NCBI GenBank assembly: GCA_902761955.1
Contig: CACWMM010000029.1
Location: forward strand, 1 to 20,742
Length of the DNA stretch: 20,742 nucleotides
DNA from: Parafannyhessea sp902761955
GTDB taxonomy: Bacteria; Actinomycetota; Coriobacteriia; Coriobacteriales; Atopobiaceae
Reading direction: 5' to 3'
Of this stretch, positions 1 to 7,837 are shown in pieces. The translations under genes were made by a program, and so were the position numbers. Numbering within the stretch: position 1 is the first letter of the stretch; each line of letters starts with the position of its first letter. Under the pieces are notes generated by a model. It was not told where the DNA came from. It did not search any database and worked only from the letters and a program-made list of their open reading frames with translations.

Positions 1-102
1 GCATTCTCCAGCCGCTTGCAGCCCAAACTTCTTGCATCAAGCCATTTTAAGATGCGGCAGGCGGCGGGACGGCAAATGCGCCGTAGCTTCATAAGTGTTG
101 CG

Positions 103-135
103 CCAGAAGCGTCGTATGGCATACGCGGCCTCTGG
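103..135 (-). terminator. Hairpin just after hisF, probable end of his operon
   Basis: On the minus strand two 15-base arms flank a 3-base loop (positions 118-120), starting about 15 bases after the hisF stop. Thirteen of 15 positions pair (one G-T wobble), with two adjacent mismatches. There is no clear U tract after it, so it may be a weak or factor-assisted terminator or an mRNA-stabilising 3' end. The rest of 1-150 holds no gene I can support. Confidence 0.4.
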
Positions 136-150
136 TGCACCGACGCCACG

Positions 151-921
151 CTAGAAGTCCAGACGCACGGGGATGCCCTGGCTTGCCATGTACTCCTTCA
201 CCTGTCGGATGGTGTAGGTGCCGAAGTGGAACACGCTTGCCGCAAGCACGGCGTCCGCCTCGCCGTCGATGATGCCTTCGGCAAAGTGCTCGAGCTTCCC
301 GACTCCGCCTGATGCAATCACGGGAATGGGCACCGCGCGAGCCACGGCACGCGTGAGGGGGATGTCGAATCCGTCCTTGGTCCCGTCGCGATCCATGCTC
401 GTGAGGAGAATCTCACCGGCACCGCGACGCGCGGCCTCCTCCGCCCACGCGACGGCATCGATGCCCGTGGGCTTGCGGCCCCCGGCGGTGTACACCTCCC
501 ACTTGTCGCCCTTGCCCTCGACGTGGCGGGCGTCTATCGCCACGACGACCGCCTGGCTTCCGAAGGCGGACGCCGCTGCCGTGATGAGTCCTGGGTCGCG
601 CACCGCGGCCGAGTTGACGGACACCTTGTCCGCACCGGCGGAGATCATCGTCCTCATGCCCGCGACGTCACGAAATCCGCCGCCCACCGTGTAGGGAATG
701 CGGAGCTGCTCGGCGGCGCGAGACGCAAGCTCGACGGTGGTGGACCTGTCGTCAGACGTAGCCGTAATGTCCAGGAACACGACCTCGTCCGCACCCTCCA
801 GATCGTAGGTGCTCGCAAGCTCGACCGGGTCGCCCGCATCGCGCAGGCTCACGAAGTTGACGCCCTTGACGACGCGGCCGTCCTTCACGTCCAGGCATGG
901 GATGACGCGCTTGGTAAGCAT
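151..921 (-). CDS. hisF: Imidazole glycerol phosphate synthase, cyclase subunit HisF
   Basis: HisF is the cyclase half of IGP synthase. It uses ammonia delivered by HisH to turn PRFAR into imidazole glycerol phosphate and AICAR in the cytosol. The 256-residue product has the usual length and a complete TIM-barrel sequence. The start MLTKRVIPCLDVKDG places the catalytic Asp at residue 11, and the second catalytic Asp is residue 130 in VVAIDAR. Phosphate-binding glycine segments TVGGG (78-82) and IASGGVG are present. The start is ATG, preceded by GAGAGGAG, 14 bases after the hisA stop. It is the last gene of the his operon seen here. The sequence gives no sign of damage, unlike its neighbour hisA. 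Confidence 0.96.
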   Translation of the reverse strand: MLTKRVIPCLDVKDGRVVKGVNFVSLRDAGDPVELASTYDLEGADEVVFLDITATSDDRSTTVELASRAAEQLRIPYTVGGGFRDVAGMRTMISAGADKVSVNSAAVRDPGLITAAASAFGSQAVVVAIDARHVEGKGDKWEVYTAGGRKPTGIDAVAWAEEAARRGAGEILLTSMDRDGTKDGFDIPLTRAVARAVPIPVIASGGVGKLEHFAEGIIDGEADAVLAASVFHFGTYTIRQVKEYMASQGIPVRLDF

Positions 922-935
922 GTGCGAATCTCCTC

Positions 936-1623
936 TCAGGCTCGACGCCCAGCGGCGGCGAGCGCATCTTCGAGCGTGAAGCTTCCCTCGTACAGGGCTC
1001 GACCCGTGATGGCGCCCTCTATCACGTCGGGACCCAGAGTCGCAAGCGCACGGATGTCATCGAGGGTCGCGATGCCGCCCGACGCGACGACGGGAAAGCC
1101 CGCCACCTTGGCGATGTGCCTGTAGGCATCGACGTCGACCCCCGTCTGCATGCCGTCACGCGAGATATCCGTAAAGACGAGGTGCCGGTAGCCGAGGTCC
1201 GCAAGATGAGCGACGAGCGTGTCCGCCGCAATCCCCTCCCCGTCGCGCCAGCCGTCCACGCGGACCTCGCCATCGCAAGCCGCGACGTCCGCGACAACGT
1301 GCTCGGGGAACAGGCGCGCCGCCTCCGCCGCGAACTCTGGGTCGCGCACGAGCGCCGTGCCGATGGCGATGCGCTTTGCACCGGCGTCCACCAGCCTGCG
1401 CACGGCGTCCATGTCACGTACGCCGCCGCCCGTGTCGACGTCTATCACACCCAAGGAGCAGATGTCCGCGATGGCCCTGTGGTTCTTCTCGACCGCCTCC
1501 GCATCCTCGCGAAACGCCGAGGAGAGGTCCACGACGTGCACCCATCTGGCTCCACGCGCGGCAAAGGCGCCTGAGGCGGACGACCTGCCCCGCGACGAGG
1601 TCTATGGCAGGAAAGAGAATCAT
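936..1623 (-). pseudogene. hisA: Broken hisA (ProFAR isomerase): internal deletion plus frameshift
   Basis: HisA isomerises ProFAR to PRFAR, the substrate of HisF-HisH. The gene opens at ATG 1621-1623 with MILFPAIDLVAGQVVRL, which contains the catalytic Asp8, and then loses frame near 1566-1572. The rest continues one base out of phase as AFAARGARWVHVVDL and runs intact to 936, including the second-half active-site segment TDISRDGM. Between the two halves HisA/PriA proteins normally have about 17 more residues (the loop after strand 1, usually with a GD..Y..DP pattern). These are absent. The open span is 688 bases, not a multiple of three. Adding 50 or 53 bases would restore a normal 245-246-residue protein. 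The start lies 3 bases after the hisH stop with AGGGG upstream. Either this is a true pseudogene or the sequence has a local assembly deletion. Confidence 0.85.
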
Positions 1624-1626
1624 GCG

Positions 1627-2286
1627 CTAGCCCCTGACGATATCGACGAAGTTCTGCAGGATCTTGAGGCCGGCGCGCGAGGACTTCTCCGGGTGGAACT
1701 GGACGCCAAACACGTTATCCTTCCAGATCGCCGACGCGAAGGAGCGCGTGTAGTGCGTCCGCATGATGACGTCCTTCTCGTCCACGTCGTCCGTAAGCGC
1801 ATATGAGTGCGTGAAGTAGAAGTTCGCGCCCTCCGGGACGTCCACCAGAAGCGGGCAGACCCGGCCGCTTTGGGTGAGGTATGCCTGGTCCCATCCCACG
1901 TGCGGGACCTTCAGCTTCTTCGACTCGAGGCGTGTGACCGAGCCTTCGAGCACGCCGAGGCCCGGCACCCACTCGCCGCCGAAGGACGAGTTCTGCGCAT
2001 GCTCCGTGCCACGCTCGAACAGGAGCTGAAGGCCCAGGCAGATTCCGAGGAACGGGATCCCGTCCCTGATGGCTCCCACGACCGCATCGGCCTGGCCCGT
2101 ACCCCTCATGTACGCGAGCGCGTCCTCGAAGCTGCCCACGCCGGGCAGGATGATGCCCTGAGACCTTCGGATGTCGGACGGGTCGTCCGAGACATACGCG
2201 GAACCACCTGCGGCGCCAAGCCCCCTGACGACGCTCTGGAGGTTTCCCTTGTGGTAGTCGACGACGACTATGTCTCCCCTGATCAT
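1627..2286 (-). CDS. hisH: Imidazole glycerol phosphate synthase, glutaminase subunit HisH
   Basis: HisH is the class I glutamine amidotransferase that supplies ammonia to HisF. Counting from the ATG chosen here (219 residues), the nucleophile is Cys83 in GICLGLQ and the His-Glu pair is His198/Glu200 in FHPEKS. The oxyanion segment LPGVGSF and the PHVGWD and YFTHSY stretches are typical. A GTG codon three bases earlier (2289) is an alternative start. I prefer ATG 2286-2284 because GGGGAG sits 6 bases before it and it forms a TGATG overlap with the hisB stop, suggesting coupled translation. HisH and HisF are separated by the broken hisA, the usual H-A-F order. Confidence 0.95.
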   Translation of the reverse strand: MIRGDIVVVDYHKGNLQSVVRGLGAAGGSAYVSDDPSDIRRSQGIILPGVGSFEDALAYMRGTGQADAVVGAIRDGIPFLGICLGLQLLFERGTEHAQNSSFGGEWVPGLGVLEGSVTRLESKKLKVPHVGWDQAYLTQSGRVCPLLVDVPEGANFYFTHSYALTDDVDEKDVIMRTHYTRSFASAIWKDNVFGVQFHPEKSSRAGLKILQNFVDIVRG

Positions 2287-2873
2287 CACAGGCTCCCCTT
2301 CGTAGACGGCACGCCCTGCACGCGCGGGTCGATCTCAACGGCGCCGCGGATGGCACGTGCAACGGCCTTGAACGCGCACTCGAGGATGTGGTGCGCGTTC
2401 TCTCCCGCGATCTCCCTGACGTGGAGGGTGATGCCCGCGTCGCGCGCGAACCCCTGGAAGAACTCGTGGCCGAGCTCGGTATCGAACGTGCCGACCTTCT
2501 GCGCGGCTATGGGAACGTCCCAGTACAGCTCGCCGCGGCCGCTCACGTCTATCGCCGCAAGCACCAGCGCCTCGTCCATGGGGACCGTCACGTCCGAGAA
2601 GCGCGTGATGCCGCTCTTGTCGCCTAGCGCCTGGGCAAGGGCCTGGCCAAGCACGATGCCCACGTCCTCGACCGTGTGATGGTCGTCGACCCATGTATCG
2701 CCTGTCGCATGGACCGTGAGGTCGCAGAGCGAGTGCCTTCCGAGGGCACTCAGCATGTGGTCGAAGAAGCCCACCCCCGTGGAGATGTCACACACACCCG
2801 TTCCATCCAGGTCAAGCGTCACCGTAATGTCCGTCTCCCCCGTCTTGCGGGTGACGGTGGCCGATCTTGCCAT
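2286..2873 (-). CDS. hisB: Imidazoleglycerol-phosphate dehydratase HisB
   Basis: HisB dehydrates imidazole glycerol phosphate to imidazole acetol phosphate, using two manganese ions. The 195-residue protein is the monofunctional form, with no histidinol phosphatase domain. It shows the two metal-binding signatures of the family, DDHHTVED in the first half and ENAHHILEC in the second. It also has the conserved GVGFFDHM segment near residue 33 and a C-terminal RVQGVPSTKGSL typical of the family. ATG 2873-2871 lies one base after the hisC stop and follows AAGGGGGAA, a good ribosome site. Its stop overlaps the hisH start by one base. No anomaly seen. Confidence 0.96.
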   Translation of the reverse strand: MARSATVTRKTGETDITVTLDLDGTGVCDISTGVGFFDHMLSALGRHSLCDLTVHATGDTWVDDHHTVEDVGIVLGQALAQALGDKSGITRFSDVTVPMDEALVLAAIDVSGRGELYWDVPIAAQKVGTFDTELGHEFFQGFARDAGITLHVREIAGENAHHILECAFKAVARAIRGAVEIDPRVQGVPSTKGSL

Positions 2874-2874
2874 G

Positions 2875-3972
2875 CTATTCCCCCTTCAGAAGTTGTCGCA
2901 GCGCTTCGAGAAGAGCATCGTTCTCATCTGGCATCCCCACGGTGACGCGCAGGCAGTCCCTCAGCCCCGGGGCAGACGAGAAGTCGCGCACGAGTATCGA
3001 GAACTCGTCACGCAGGCGATTGCGCACCACATGGGCGTCGGGCATCCTCACGAGCAGGAAGTTTGCCGCGCTCGGCCATACCGTCACGCCGAGGTACTCC
3101 ATGCTGGCAAGCTCGTCCAACAGGCGCTCGCGCTCCGACGCGATGCTTGCGATCGCAGGTTCGAACGCCTTTCGGTTCCTCACGGCCGCAAGTCCCGCGG
3201 CCTGAGAGAACACGTTCACGGAGTATGGCTGCCTCACGGCTGCAAGGGCGTTTACGACGGATGGACTCGCCAGCACGTAGCCTATGCGCCCTCCCGCGAG
3301 GCAGAATGCCTTCGACAGCGTGTGCAAAACCGCAAGGTTGTCGTACTCCGCTAGGAGCGGTTCTGCCGTGGACCCGTCCGGCGAAAACTCCATGTATGCC
3401 TCGTCCAGAAGGACTACCCCAGGGCACGCCTCGCAGAGCCTGCGCGTCTGCTCGATGGGAAAGAGGTTTCCCGTCGGGTTGTTCGGAGATGTCACCACCA
3501 CGATGCTCGCGCGGGAGGCAGCCTCCACCAATGCATCCGCATCGCACTCGAACGTCTCGGGGTCGCGCGGAACGTCCACGACCATCGTCTCGACGAGCTC
3601 TGCGTACAGGCGGTACACCGAGAACGTGGGCTCGCAGGTCACGAGCACGTGGTCGCGCCCACCAAAGGCGAGGAAGAGGTTGAACAGCAGCTCGTCGCCG
3701 CCGTTTCCCACAATCACGTGATCTTCCCCGACGCCATGCCAACGGGCGAGCTCGGACCTGAGCTCGTTCGAGAGGGGCTGCGGATAGCGGTTCGTCACCG
3801 CATCACAAAGCCCCCTGTCGACTGCCGCCTTGACCTCCGGTGGCATTCCATAGGTGTTCTCGTTCGCCGAGAGGTTTACCCTCACCTGAGAGAACGCCGG
3901 GTCATAGGGCTCGAGCGCCGCGGCCGACGGCCGCATGACGGCACGAATCCTGTCTGAGATGCCTTGAGGCAC
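2875..3972 (-). CDS. hisC: Histidinol-phosphate aminotransferase HisC
   Basis: HisC is a PLP-dependent fold-type I aminotransferase converting imidazole acetol phosphate to histidinol phosphate with glutamate as donor. With the start used here (365 residues) the PLP lysine is Lys221 in TLSKAFCLAGGRIGY. The cofactor-contacting SPNNPTG (about 162-168) and DEAY (190-193) are present, as is the N-terminal LSANENTYG. The frame is open to an earlier GTG at 3987, but AGGAGGAG at 3977-3984 ends 4 bases before GTG 3972-3970. That makes the later GTG the better start. The gene lies 41 bases after the hisD stop and one base before hisB. Related aminotransferases could be confused with HisC by sequence, but the operon settles the role. 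Confidence 0.94.
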   Translation of the reverse strand: MPQGISDRIRAVMRPSAAALEPYDPAFSQVRVNLSANENTYGMPPEVKAAVDRGLCDAVTNRYPQPLSNELRSELARWHGVGEDHVIVGNGGDELLFNLFLAFGGRDHVLVTCEPTFSVYRLYAELVETMVVDVPRDPETFECDADALVEAASRASIVVVTSPNNPTGNLFPIEQTRRLCEACPGVVLLDEAYMEFSPDGSTAEPLLAEYDNLAVLHTLSKAFCLAGGRIGYVLASPSVVNALAAVRQPYSVNVFSQAAGLAAVRNRKAFEPAIASIASERERLLDELASMEYLGVTVWPSAANFLLVRMPDAHVVRNRLRDEFSILVRDFSSAPGLRDCLRVTVGMPDENDALLEALRQLLKGE

Positions 3973-3976
3973 GATG

Positions 3977-3984
3977 CTCCTCCT
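3977..3984 (-). promoter_or_regulatory. Ribosome binding site that sets the hisC start
   Basis: AGGAGGAG on the minus strand lies 4 bases before GTG 3972-3970 and inside the reading frame opened by the earlier GTG 3987. The earlier GTG has no comparable site. Confidence 0.6.
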
Positions 3985-4013
3985 CACGTCCCATGTTTCT
4001 GCCGTCGCTAAGC

Positions 4014-5411
4014 CTAGTCCCTGCCGCCTTCAAGGTTGGGGACACCCGGCTCCTCAAGCTTACGCGGCCACGCGGTCGCCATCGCATCCGCACACGCGGC
4101 GGTAACGTCAGAGAAACGCTCCGTTTTCTCTTCGAGCAACTTGCGGCGCATTCCGACGGAAAGGGCGTGCGCCCACAGGCCCTCCGCCTGGGCGAGCGCC
4201 TGCACCGCCGGACCATCCGCCGCAAGTCCCTGCGGCGTATACGAAATGACACTCGAACGCTTCTGGAAGTCATAGACGCCAAGAGGGTTCGAGAAGACCG
4301 CGGTACCACCGGTCGGAAGCGTGTGGTTTGGCCCGGCGACATAGTCTCCCAGCGGCTCCGACGACCAGGGCCCCACGAATATCGCACCCGCATTCTGGAT
4401 GCGACCGAGGAGGTCGAACGCCTGCGCACAGTGAAGCTCCAGGTGTTCCGGCGCAATCAGGTTCACCGCGTCGATCGCCGCGCCGAGGCTGTCGGTGCTG
4501 ACGACAAGGCCGTGCTCGAGCGAGGCGCGCGTGATCTTCTCGCGTGGGCTCTGACTTGCCAGGATGTCAACGGCCGCCTCGACCTCCTCCGCAAGCGAGG
4601 GTGCGTCGGTAACCAGGTAGCACGTGGCAAGAGGGTCGTGCTCCGCCTGTGCCATGAGGTCCGCCGCCACGACGGCGGGATCCGCCGTCGCATCCGCGAG
4701 CACGCAGACCTCAGACGGCCCTGCGACCATGTCGATTCCCACGTCGCCGGAGACGTAGCGCTTCGCCGCCGCGACGTAGGCGTTTCCGGGCCCCACAATC
4801 TTTGCGACCTTCGGGATAGACTCCGTTCCATAGGCAACCGCGCCTATCGCCTGCGCGCCGCCTACGGCATACACCTCGTCGACGCCGGCGACTGCCGCCG
4901 CCGCGAGCGTGTACGCCGAAAGCGAACCGTCCCTCTGGGGCGGGGTTACCATGATCACGCGCTGGACGCCCGCGACCTTTGCCGGCACGGTATCCATGAG
5001 CACCGTGGACGGATACTGCGCGCGGCCGCCGGGAACGTACACCGCGACGGAGGGAACCGGCGTCACCTTTACGCCGAGGATGGTGCCGTCCTCCCTCGTC
5101 GTGAACCACGACTGCTCGCGCTCACGCTCGTGGAAGTCGCGAATCTGACGATAGGCGCGCCTGAGGGACTCGAGGAACTCGGGGTCGACCATGTCGAGCG
5201 CGCCTTTAACGACCTCGTCGGGGACGCGGAAGCTCTTGGGGCAGGCACCATCGAACTTCAGGCAGAAGTCGCGGACCGCAGCGTCCTTCCCCTCCCGGAC
5301 TGCGTCCACAATCTGCTGGGCGGAGTCCATGATCTCCTTTGGCAGTGCGCCCTGACGCATGAGATCTTTCTGCTGAAGTCTCTGCTTACCGGAAAGCGTT
5401 ACGTTCCTCAT
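4014..5411 (-). CDS. hisD: Histidinol dehydrogenase HisD
   Basis: HisD oxidises histidinol to histidine in two NAD-dependent steps with one zinc ion. From ATG 5411 the protein has 465 residues, about 30 longer than most HisD because of a C-terminal tail. Zinc ligands by alignment to the family are Gln255 and His258 (MAQAEHD), Asp356 (PLGDYVAG) and His415 (WAHALS). The catalytic Glu322-His323 pair sits in PEHLE. The NAD-binding VPGG, GGAQAIG and GPGN segments are in place. The frame is open for 24 codons upstream, but those overlap the hisG end and look unlike HisD. AAGGAG lies just before ATG 5411, 10 bases after the hisG stop. Confidence 0.95.
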   Translation of the reverse strand: MRNVTLSGKQRLQQKDLMRQGALPKEIMDSAQQIVDAVREGKDAAVRDFCLKFDGACPKSFRVPDEVVKGALDMVDPEFLESLRRAYRQIRDFHEREREQSWFTTREDGTILGVKVTPVPSVAVYVPGGRAQYPSTVLMDTVPAKVAGVQRVIMVTPPQRDGSLSAYTLAAAAVAGVDEVYAVGGAQAIGAVAYGTESIPKVAKIVGPGNAYVAAAKRYVSGDVGIDMVAGPSEVCVLADATADPAVVAADLMAQAEHDPLATCYLVTDAPSLAEEVEAAVDILASQSPREKITRASLEHGLVVSTDSLGAAIDAVNLIAPEHLELHCAQAFDLLGRIQNAGAIFVGPWSSEPLGDYVAGPNHTLPTGGTAVFSNPLGVYDFQKRSSVISYTPQGLAADGPAVQALAQAEGLWAHALSVGMRRKLLEEKTERFSDVTAACADAMATAWPRKLEEPGVPNLEGGRD

Positions 5412-5421
5412 GGGATTCTCC

Positions 5422-7089
5422 TTACTGGTTTTCCGCGACGACCTGGGCAAGTCTTGCCGCGAGGTCGCGGATGCGAGTGTCATAGCGATATGCCGCCGGC
5501 CCCGAGAAGAACCGCGCGGTGCAGTTCATAACCTCGTCCACTATGACGAGGTCGTTCTCGGCGAGAGTTGTTCCCGTCGCCGTAATGTCCACGATTCGGT
5601 CGGTCATGCCGACGATAGGACCAAGTTCGATGTTGCCATGCAGCTGCACGATGTCGACCTGCTGACCAATACGGTCGTAGTAGCTCTGGGTAATCCTGGG
5701 ATACTTCGTCGCAACGCGGACCGTACCGCGCCAGCTATATGCATCCTCCGCAGCGCCGGCCTTTGACTTCGGCTCCGCCACGACGAAGCGGCAGCCGCCG
5801 AAACGCAGGTCCACGAGCTGGATGAGGTCATGGTTCGCCTCGAATATGGAGTCGTAGCCGCAGATGCCGCAGTCGGCGCCACCATGCGCCACGAAGGCAG
5901 GCGCATCCTGCGCGCGGACAATGACGTACTCGTAGTCACCTTCGCGAACGATGAGCTTGCGCCCCAGGTCGCGAAGGCTATCCGTGGGCAAGCCGGCCGA
6001 CTCCAGCACGCGCACCGCGTCCTTGAAGAGCGAGCCCTTTGGCACGGCAATCCTCAGTGGCCTCTCCGACAGGCTCACATCAGAGCTTACGACGCCGCTC
6101 TCGCCCTGCTCACCCAGTATCTCCTGCAGACGCTCGAGGGAGAGGGCGAAGCCGCAGGACGCCACGTTCGGCCTGCCGAAGTTCGCGAGTACTGCATCAT
6201 AGCGGCCGCCAGAAGCAATCGAGGCGGTAATGCCCTCGGCGTAGCCCTTGAAGATGATGCCCGTATAGTAGTCGAAGGAGTTCGCAATCGAGAAGTCGAA
6301 GGTGAGACGTCCTTCTTTGACGAGGTCCGCAAGCGACGAGACGAGCGCGCGCAGCTCACTCGTTCCCCGCTCGGCCACTGGCATGCCGGCTGTATCGAGA
6401 AGTGCGTCGGCCTCCTCGATTACACTCGCATCGCCGGCTAGGCGGGGAATCCTCGTCAGTGCCTCACGGACGGCCGGGTCGAGCTCGGTCGAGCTGACGA
6501 GCTCGTCCAGGCTCACGAGGTCGGACTCGTGAGCGAGCCTCAACGCTCTCTCCTCGAACTCGCTCGACGGGGCCCGACGGGCAAGCAGTGCCTTCAGAGG
6601 TGAGACGGAACCGCAAACGATGCGCCAGGCTGGCGCCTCGAGCGCGTCAAGCGTCTCGGCAAGAAGAGAGACGACCTCGGTCTCGGGAAGGGCACCGCCG
6701 CCATCTGCACCGAAGTACTCGACGCCAAGCTGAGTGAACTGGCGCGGCTGTCCCTTGAGCGTCGACTCCTCTCGCACGACCGGAGCGGCGTAGCGCAGGC
6801 GAAGCGGGAGGTCGTCCGCACTGGTCCTGGCGGAAACCATACGCGCTATGGGAAGCGTAAGGTCGGGCCTCACCATGAGGAGACTGCCGTCGCCATCGAA
6901 AAGCTGGAATGGAGAGTCCTGGAGCTTGCCTCCAAGCGAGAGCAGGTTCCTGTCCTCTATAAGGGGTGTCTCGACCGGAAGGTACCCATGGCGCGAGAAG
7001 CACTCGCGCACCGTACCAGTAATGCGTTCTCGCGCGAGCGCCTCCGTAGGTAGAATGTCCCTGAAGCCACGTGGGGTCACTGCCGACAT
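5422..7089 (-). CDS. hisG: Fused HisZ-HisG: ATP phosphoribosyltransferase regulatory plus catalytic protein
   Basis: This gene encodes the first step of histidine synthesis, joining PRPP to ATP. Residues 1 to about 325 are HisZ, a class II histidyl-tRNA synthetase-like regulatory subunit: TPRGFRDILP at the N-terminus, QFTQLGVEYFG (117-127), DYYTGIIF (273-280) and GGRYD (294-298). Residues about 344-555 are a short-form HisG: LRIAVPKGSLF at its start and the PRPP-binding segment DITATGTTLAEN near 501-512. The short linker between them is Ser/Gly-rich. Short HisG enzymes need HisZ, normally as a separate protein; here both sit in one 555-residue chain with no stop between them. ATG 7089-7087 is chosen because AGAGG precedes it and the HisZ start motif follows; an upstream ATG at 7182 would add an unrelated 31-residue lead. 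First gene of the operon. Confidence 0.92.
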   Translation of the reverse strand: MSAVTPRGFRDILPTEALARERITGTVRECFSRHGYLPVETPLIEDRNLLSLGGKLQDSPFQLFDGDGSLLMVRPDLTLPIARMVSARTSADDLPLRLRYAAPVVREESTLKGQPRQFTQLGVEYFGADGGGALPETEVVSLLAETLDALEAPAWRIVCGSVSPLKALLARRAPSSEFEERALRLAHESDLVSLDELVSSTELDPAVREALTRIPRLAGDASVIEEADALLDTAGMPVAERGTSELRALVSSLADLVKEGRLTFDFSIANSFDYYTGIIFKGYAEGITASIASGGRYDAVLANFGRPNVASCGFALSLERLQEILGEQGESGVVSSDVSLSERPLRIAVPKGSLFKDAVRVLESAGLPTDSLRDLGRKLIVREGDYEYVIVRAQDAPAFVAHGGADCGICGYDSIFEANHDLIQLVDLRFGGCRFVVAEPKSKAGAAEDAYSWRGTVRVATKYPRITQSYYDRIGQQVDIVQLHGNIELGPIVGMTDRIVDITATGTTLAENDLVIVDEVMNCTARFFSGPAAYRYDTRIRDLAARLAQVVAENQ

Positions 7090-7172
7090 CGTCCCGTTCC
7101 TCTCGCCCGCGCGGATCGACTCTACGTTTGCACCACGCGACTGAAATAGAGTGCCTGACTTGAAGTGCGAGT

Positions 7173-7190
7173 ACTTTATCACACTAAAGT
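7173..7190. promoter_or_regulatory. Dyad in his operon upstream region, possible operator
   Basis: ACTTTA (7173-7178) and TAAAGT (7185-7190) form a perfect 6-base inverted repeat with a 6-base spacer, about 85 bases upstream of the hisZG start. On the minus strand the downstream arm is a possible -10 element (TAAAGT), but I see no good -35 at the right distance. It could bind a histidine-pathway repressor. This is inference from position and symmetry only. Confidence 0.35.
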
Positions 7191-7253
7191 GAACCTAGGT
7201 GATGCCCAAGAAAACGGTAACGCCCGTGAAACGTATTGTGTCAGGGCGGCACA

Positions 7254-7282
7254 AACGGCCCGCAAGGACCTTGAGAGCCGTT
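7254..7282 (-). terminator. Hairpin overlapping the ybaK stop codon
   Basis: On the minus strand outer arms AACGGC/GCCGTT enclose inner arms CAAGG/CCTTG, with a 3x3 internal loop and a one-base centre. The hairpin begins in the TAA stop of ybaK and is followed by TTTG only. It probably separates the ybaK-uvrA transcript from the his operon, but the short T run makes termination strength uncertain. Confidence 0.4.
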
Positions 7283-7787
7283 ACACCGTCGCCGGGGTGC
7301 GTGTGATGTCCGCGAACGTTGCTCCCAGGAACTCTGCGAGACTCACCGGATTAAGGGTGAGCGAGAGGCCCCTGCGTCCCCCGGATATGCCAATCTCATC
7401 GAAGAGCTGGGCGGTCTCGTCGATGATGGTCGGAAACTGCTTCTTCATGCCGACGGGCGTGCACCCGCCCCTGACGTAGCCCGTAAGCGGTTCGAGGTCC
7501 TTGATGGCAATCAGAGTGAGGGACTTCTCCCCCGCAATGGCAGCCGCCTTCTTGAAGTCGAGCTCCTCCGCGACCGGAATGCAGCACACGACGTGGTCAC
7601 CCGAGGGAGCGACGCACACAAGGGTCTTGAACTGGCTGTCAGGATCCTCCCCCGCCTCCTGCGCCATGCGGAGGCCGAGGCCACGGGAGATGTCATCCTC
7701 CTCCTGCTCGTGCCACGCGTATGCGACACCTCCCCTCTCGAGCTCGCGCATCGCGTTTGTCTTCTGGACCTTCTCCTTCTTGGACAT
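7281..7787 (-). CDS. ybaK: YbaK/EbsC-type Cys-tRNA(Pro)/Cys-tRNA(Cys) deacylase
   Basis: YbaK proteins hydrolyse mischarged Cys-tRNA(Pro), acting in trans with prolyl-tRNA synthetase. The 168-residue protein has the normal length and the family signatures: FKTLV with the functional lysine at residue 54, and GYVRGGCTPVGMKK at 103-116, followed by the conserved ISGGRRG segment. The start is ATG 7787 with AGGGG 8 bases upstream. It lies 50 bases downstream of uvrA on the same strand and may share its transcript. A hairpin overlaps its stop. Related INS/ProX editing proteins have different specificity, so the exact tRNA substrate is inferred from the family. Confidence 0.88.
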   Translation of the reverse strand: MSKKEKVQKTNAMRELERGGVAYAWHEQEEDDISRGLGLRMAQEAGEDPDSQFKTLVCVAPSGDHVVCCIPVAEELDFKKAAAIAGEKSLTLIAIKDLEPLTGYVRGGCTPVGMKKQFPTIIDETAQLFDEIGISGGRRGLSLTLNPVSLAEFLGATFADITRTPATV

Positions 7788-7837
7788 CCCATCAACCCCT
7801 GTGAGATTCCCGGCGCATGTCTGCCCGAGCGTTGTTG

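Noticed and set aside
1..122. Possible small minus-strand gene after hisF, starting at 122 and running off the window
   Set aside because: Its ATG lies in the loop of the hairpin, it has no ribosome site, and the 40 residues resemble nothing I recognise, including HisI.
1560..1580. Programmed +1 frameshift as the explanation of hisA
   Set aside because: A frameshift alone would still leave the strand-1 loop missing, and I see no slippery site with a stop or stimulatory structure. Deletion fits better.
3993..5531. 512-residue open frame on the plus strand
   Set aside because: Antisense of hisD; composition is that of a shadow frame.
7090..7182. Longer N-terminus for HisZ-HisG from ATG 7182
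   Set aside because: The 31 extra residues do not resemble HisZ, cover the putative operator, and the start at 7089 has a ribosome site and the family's first motif.
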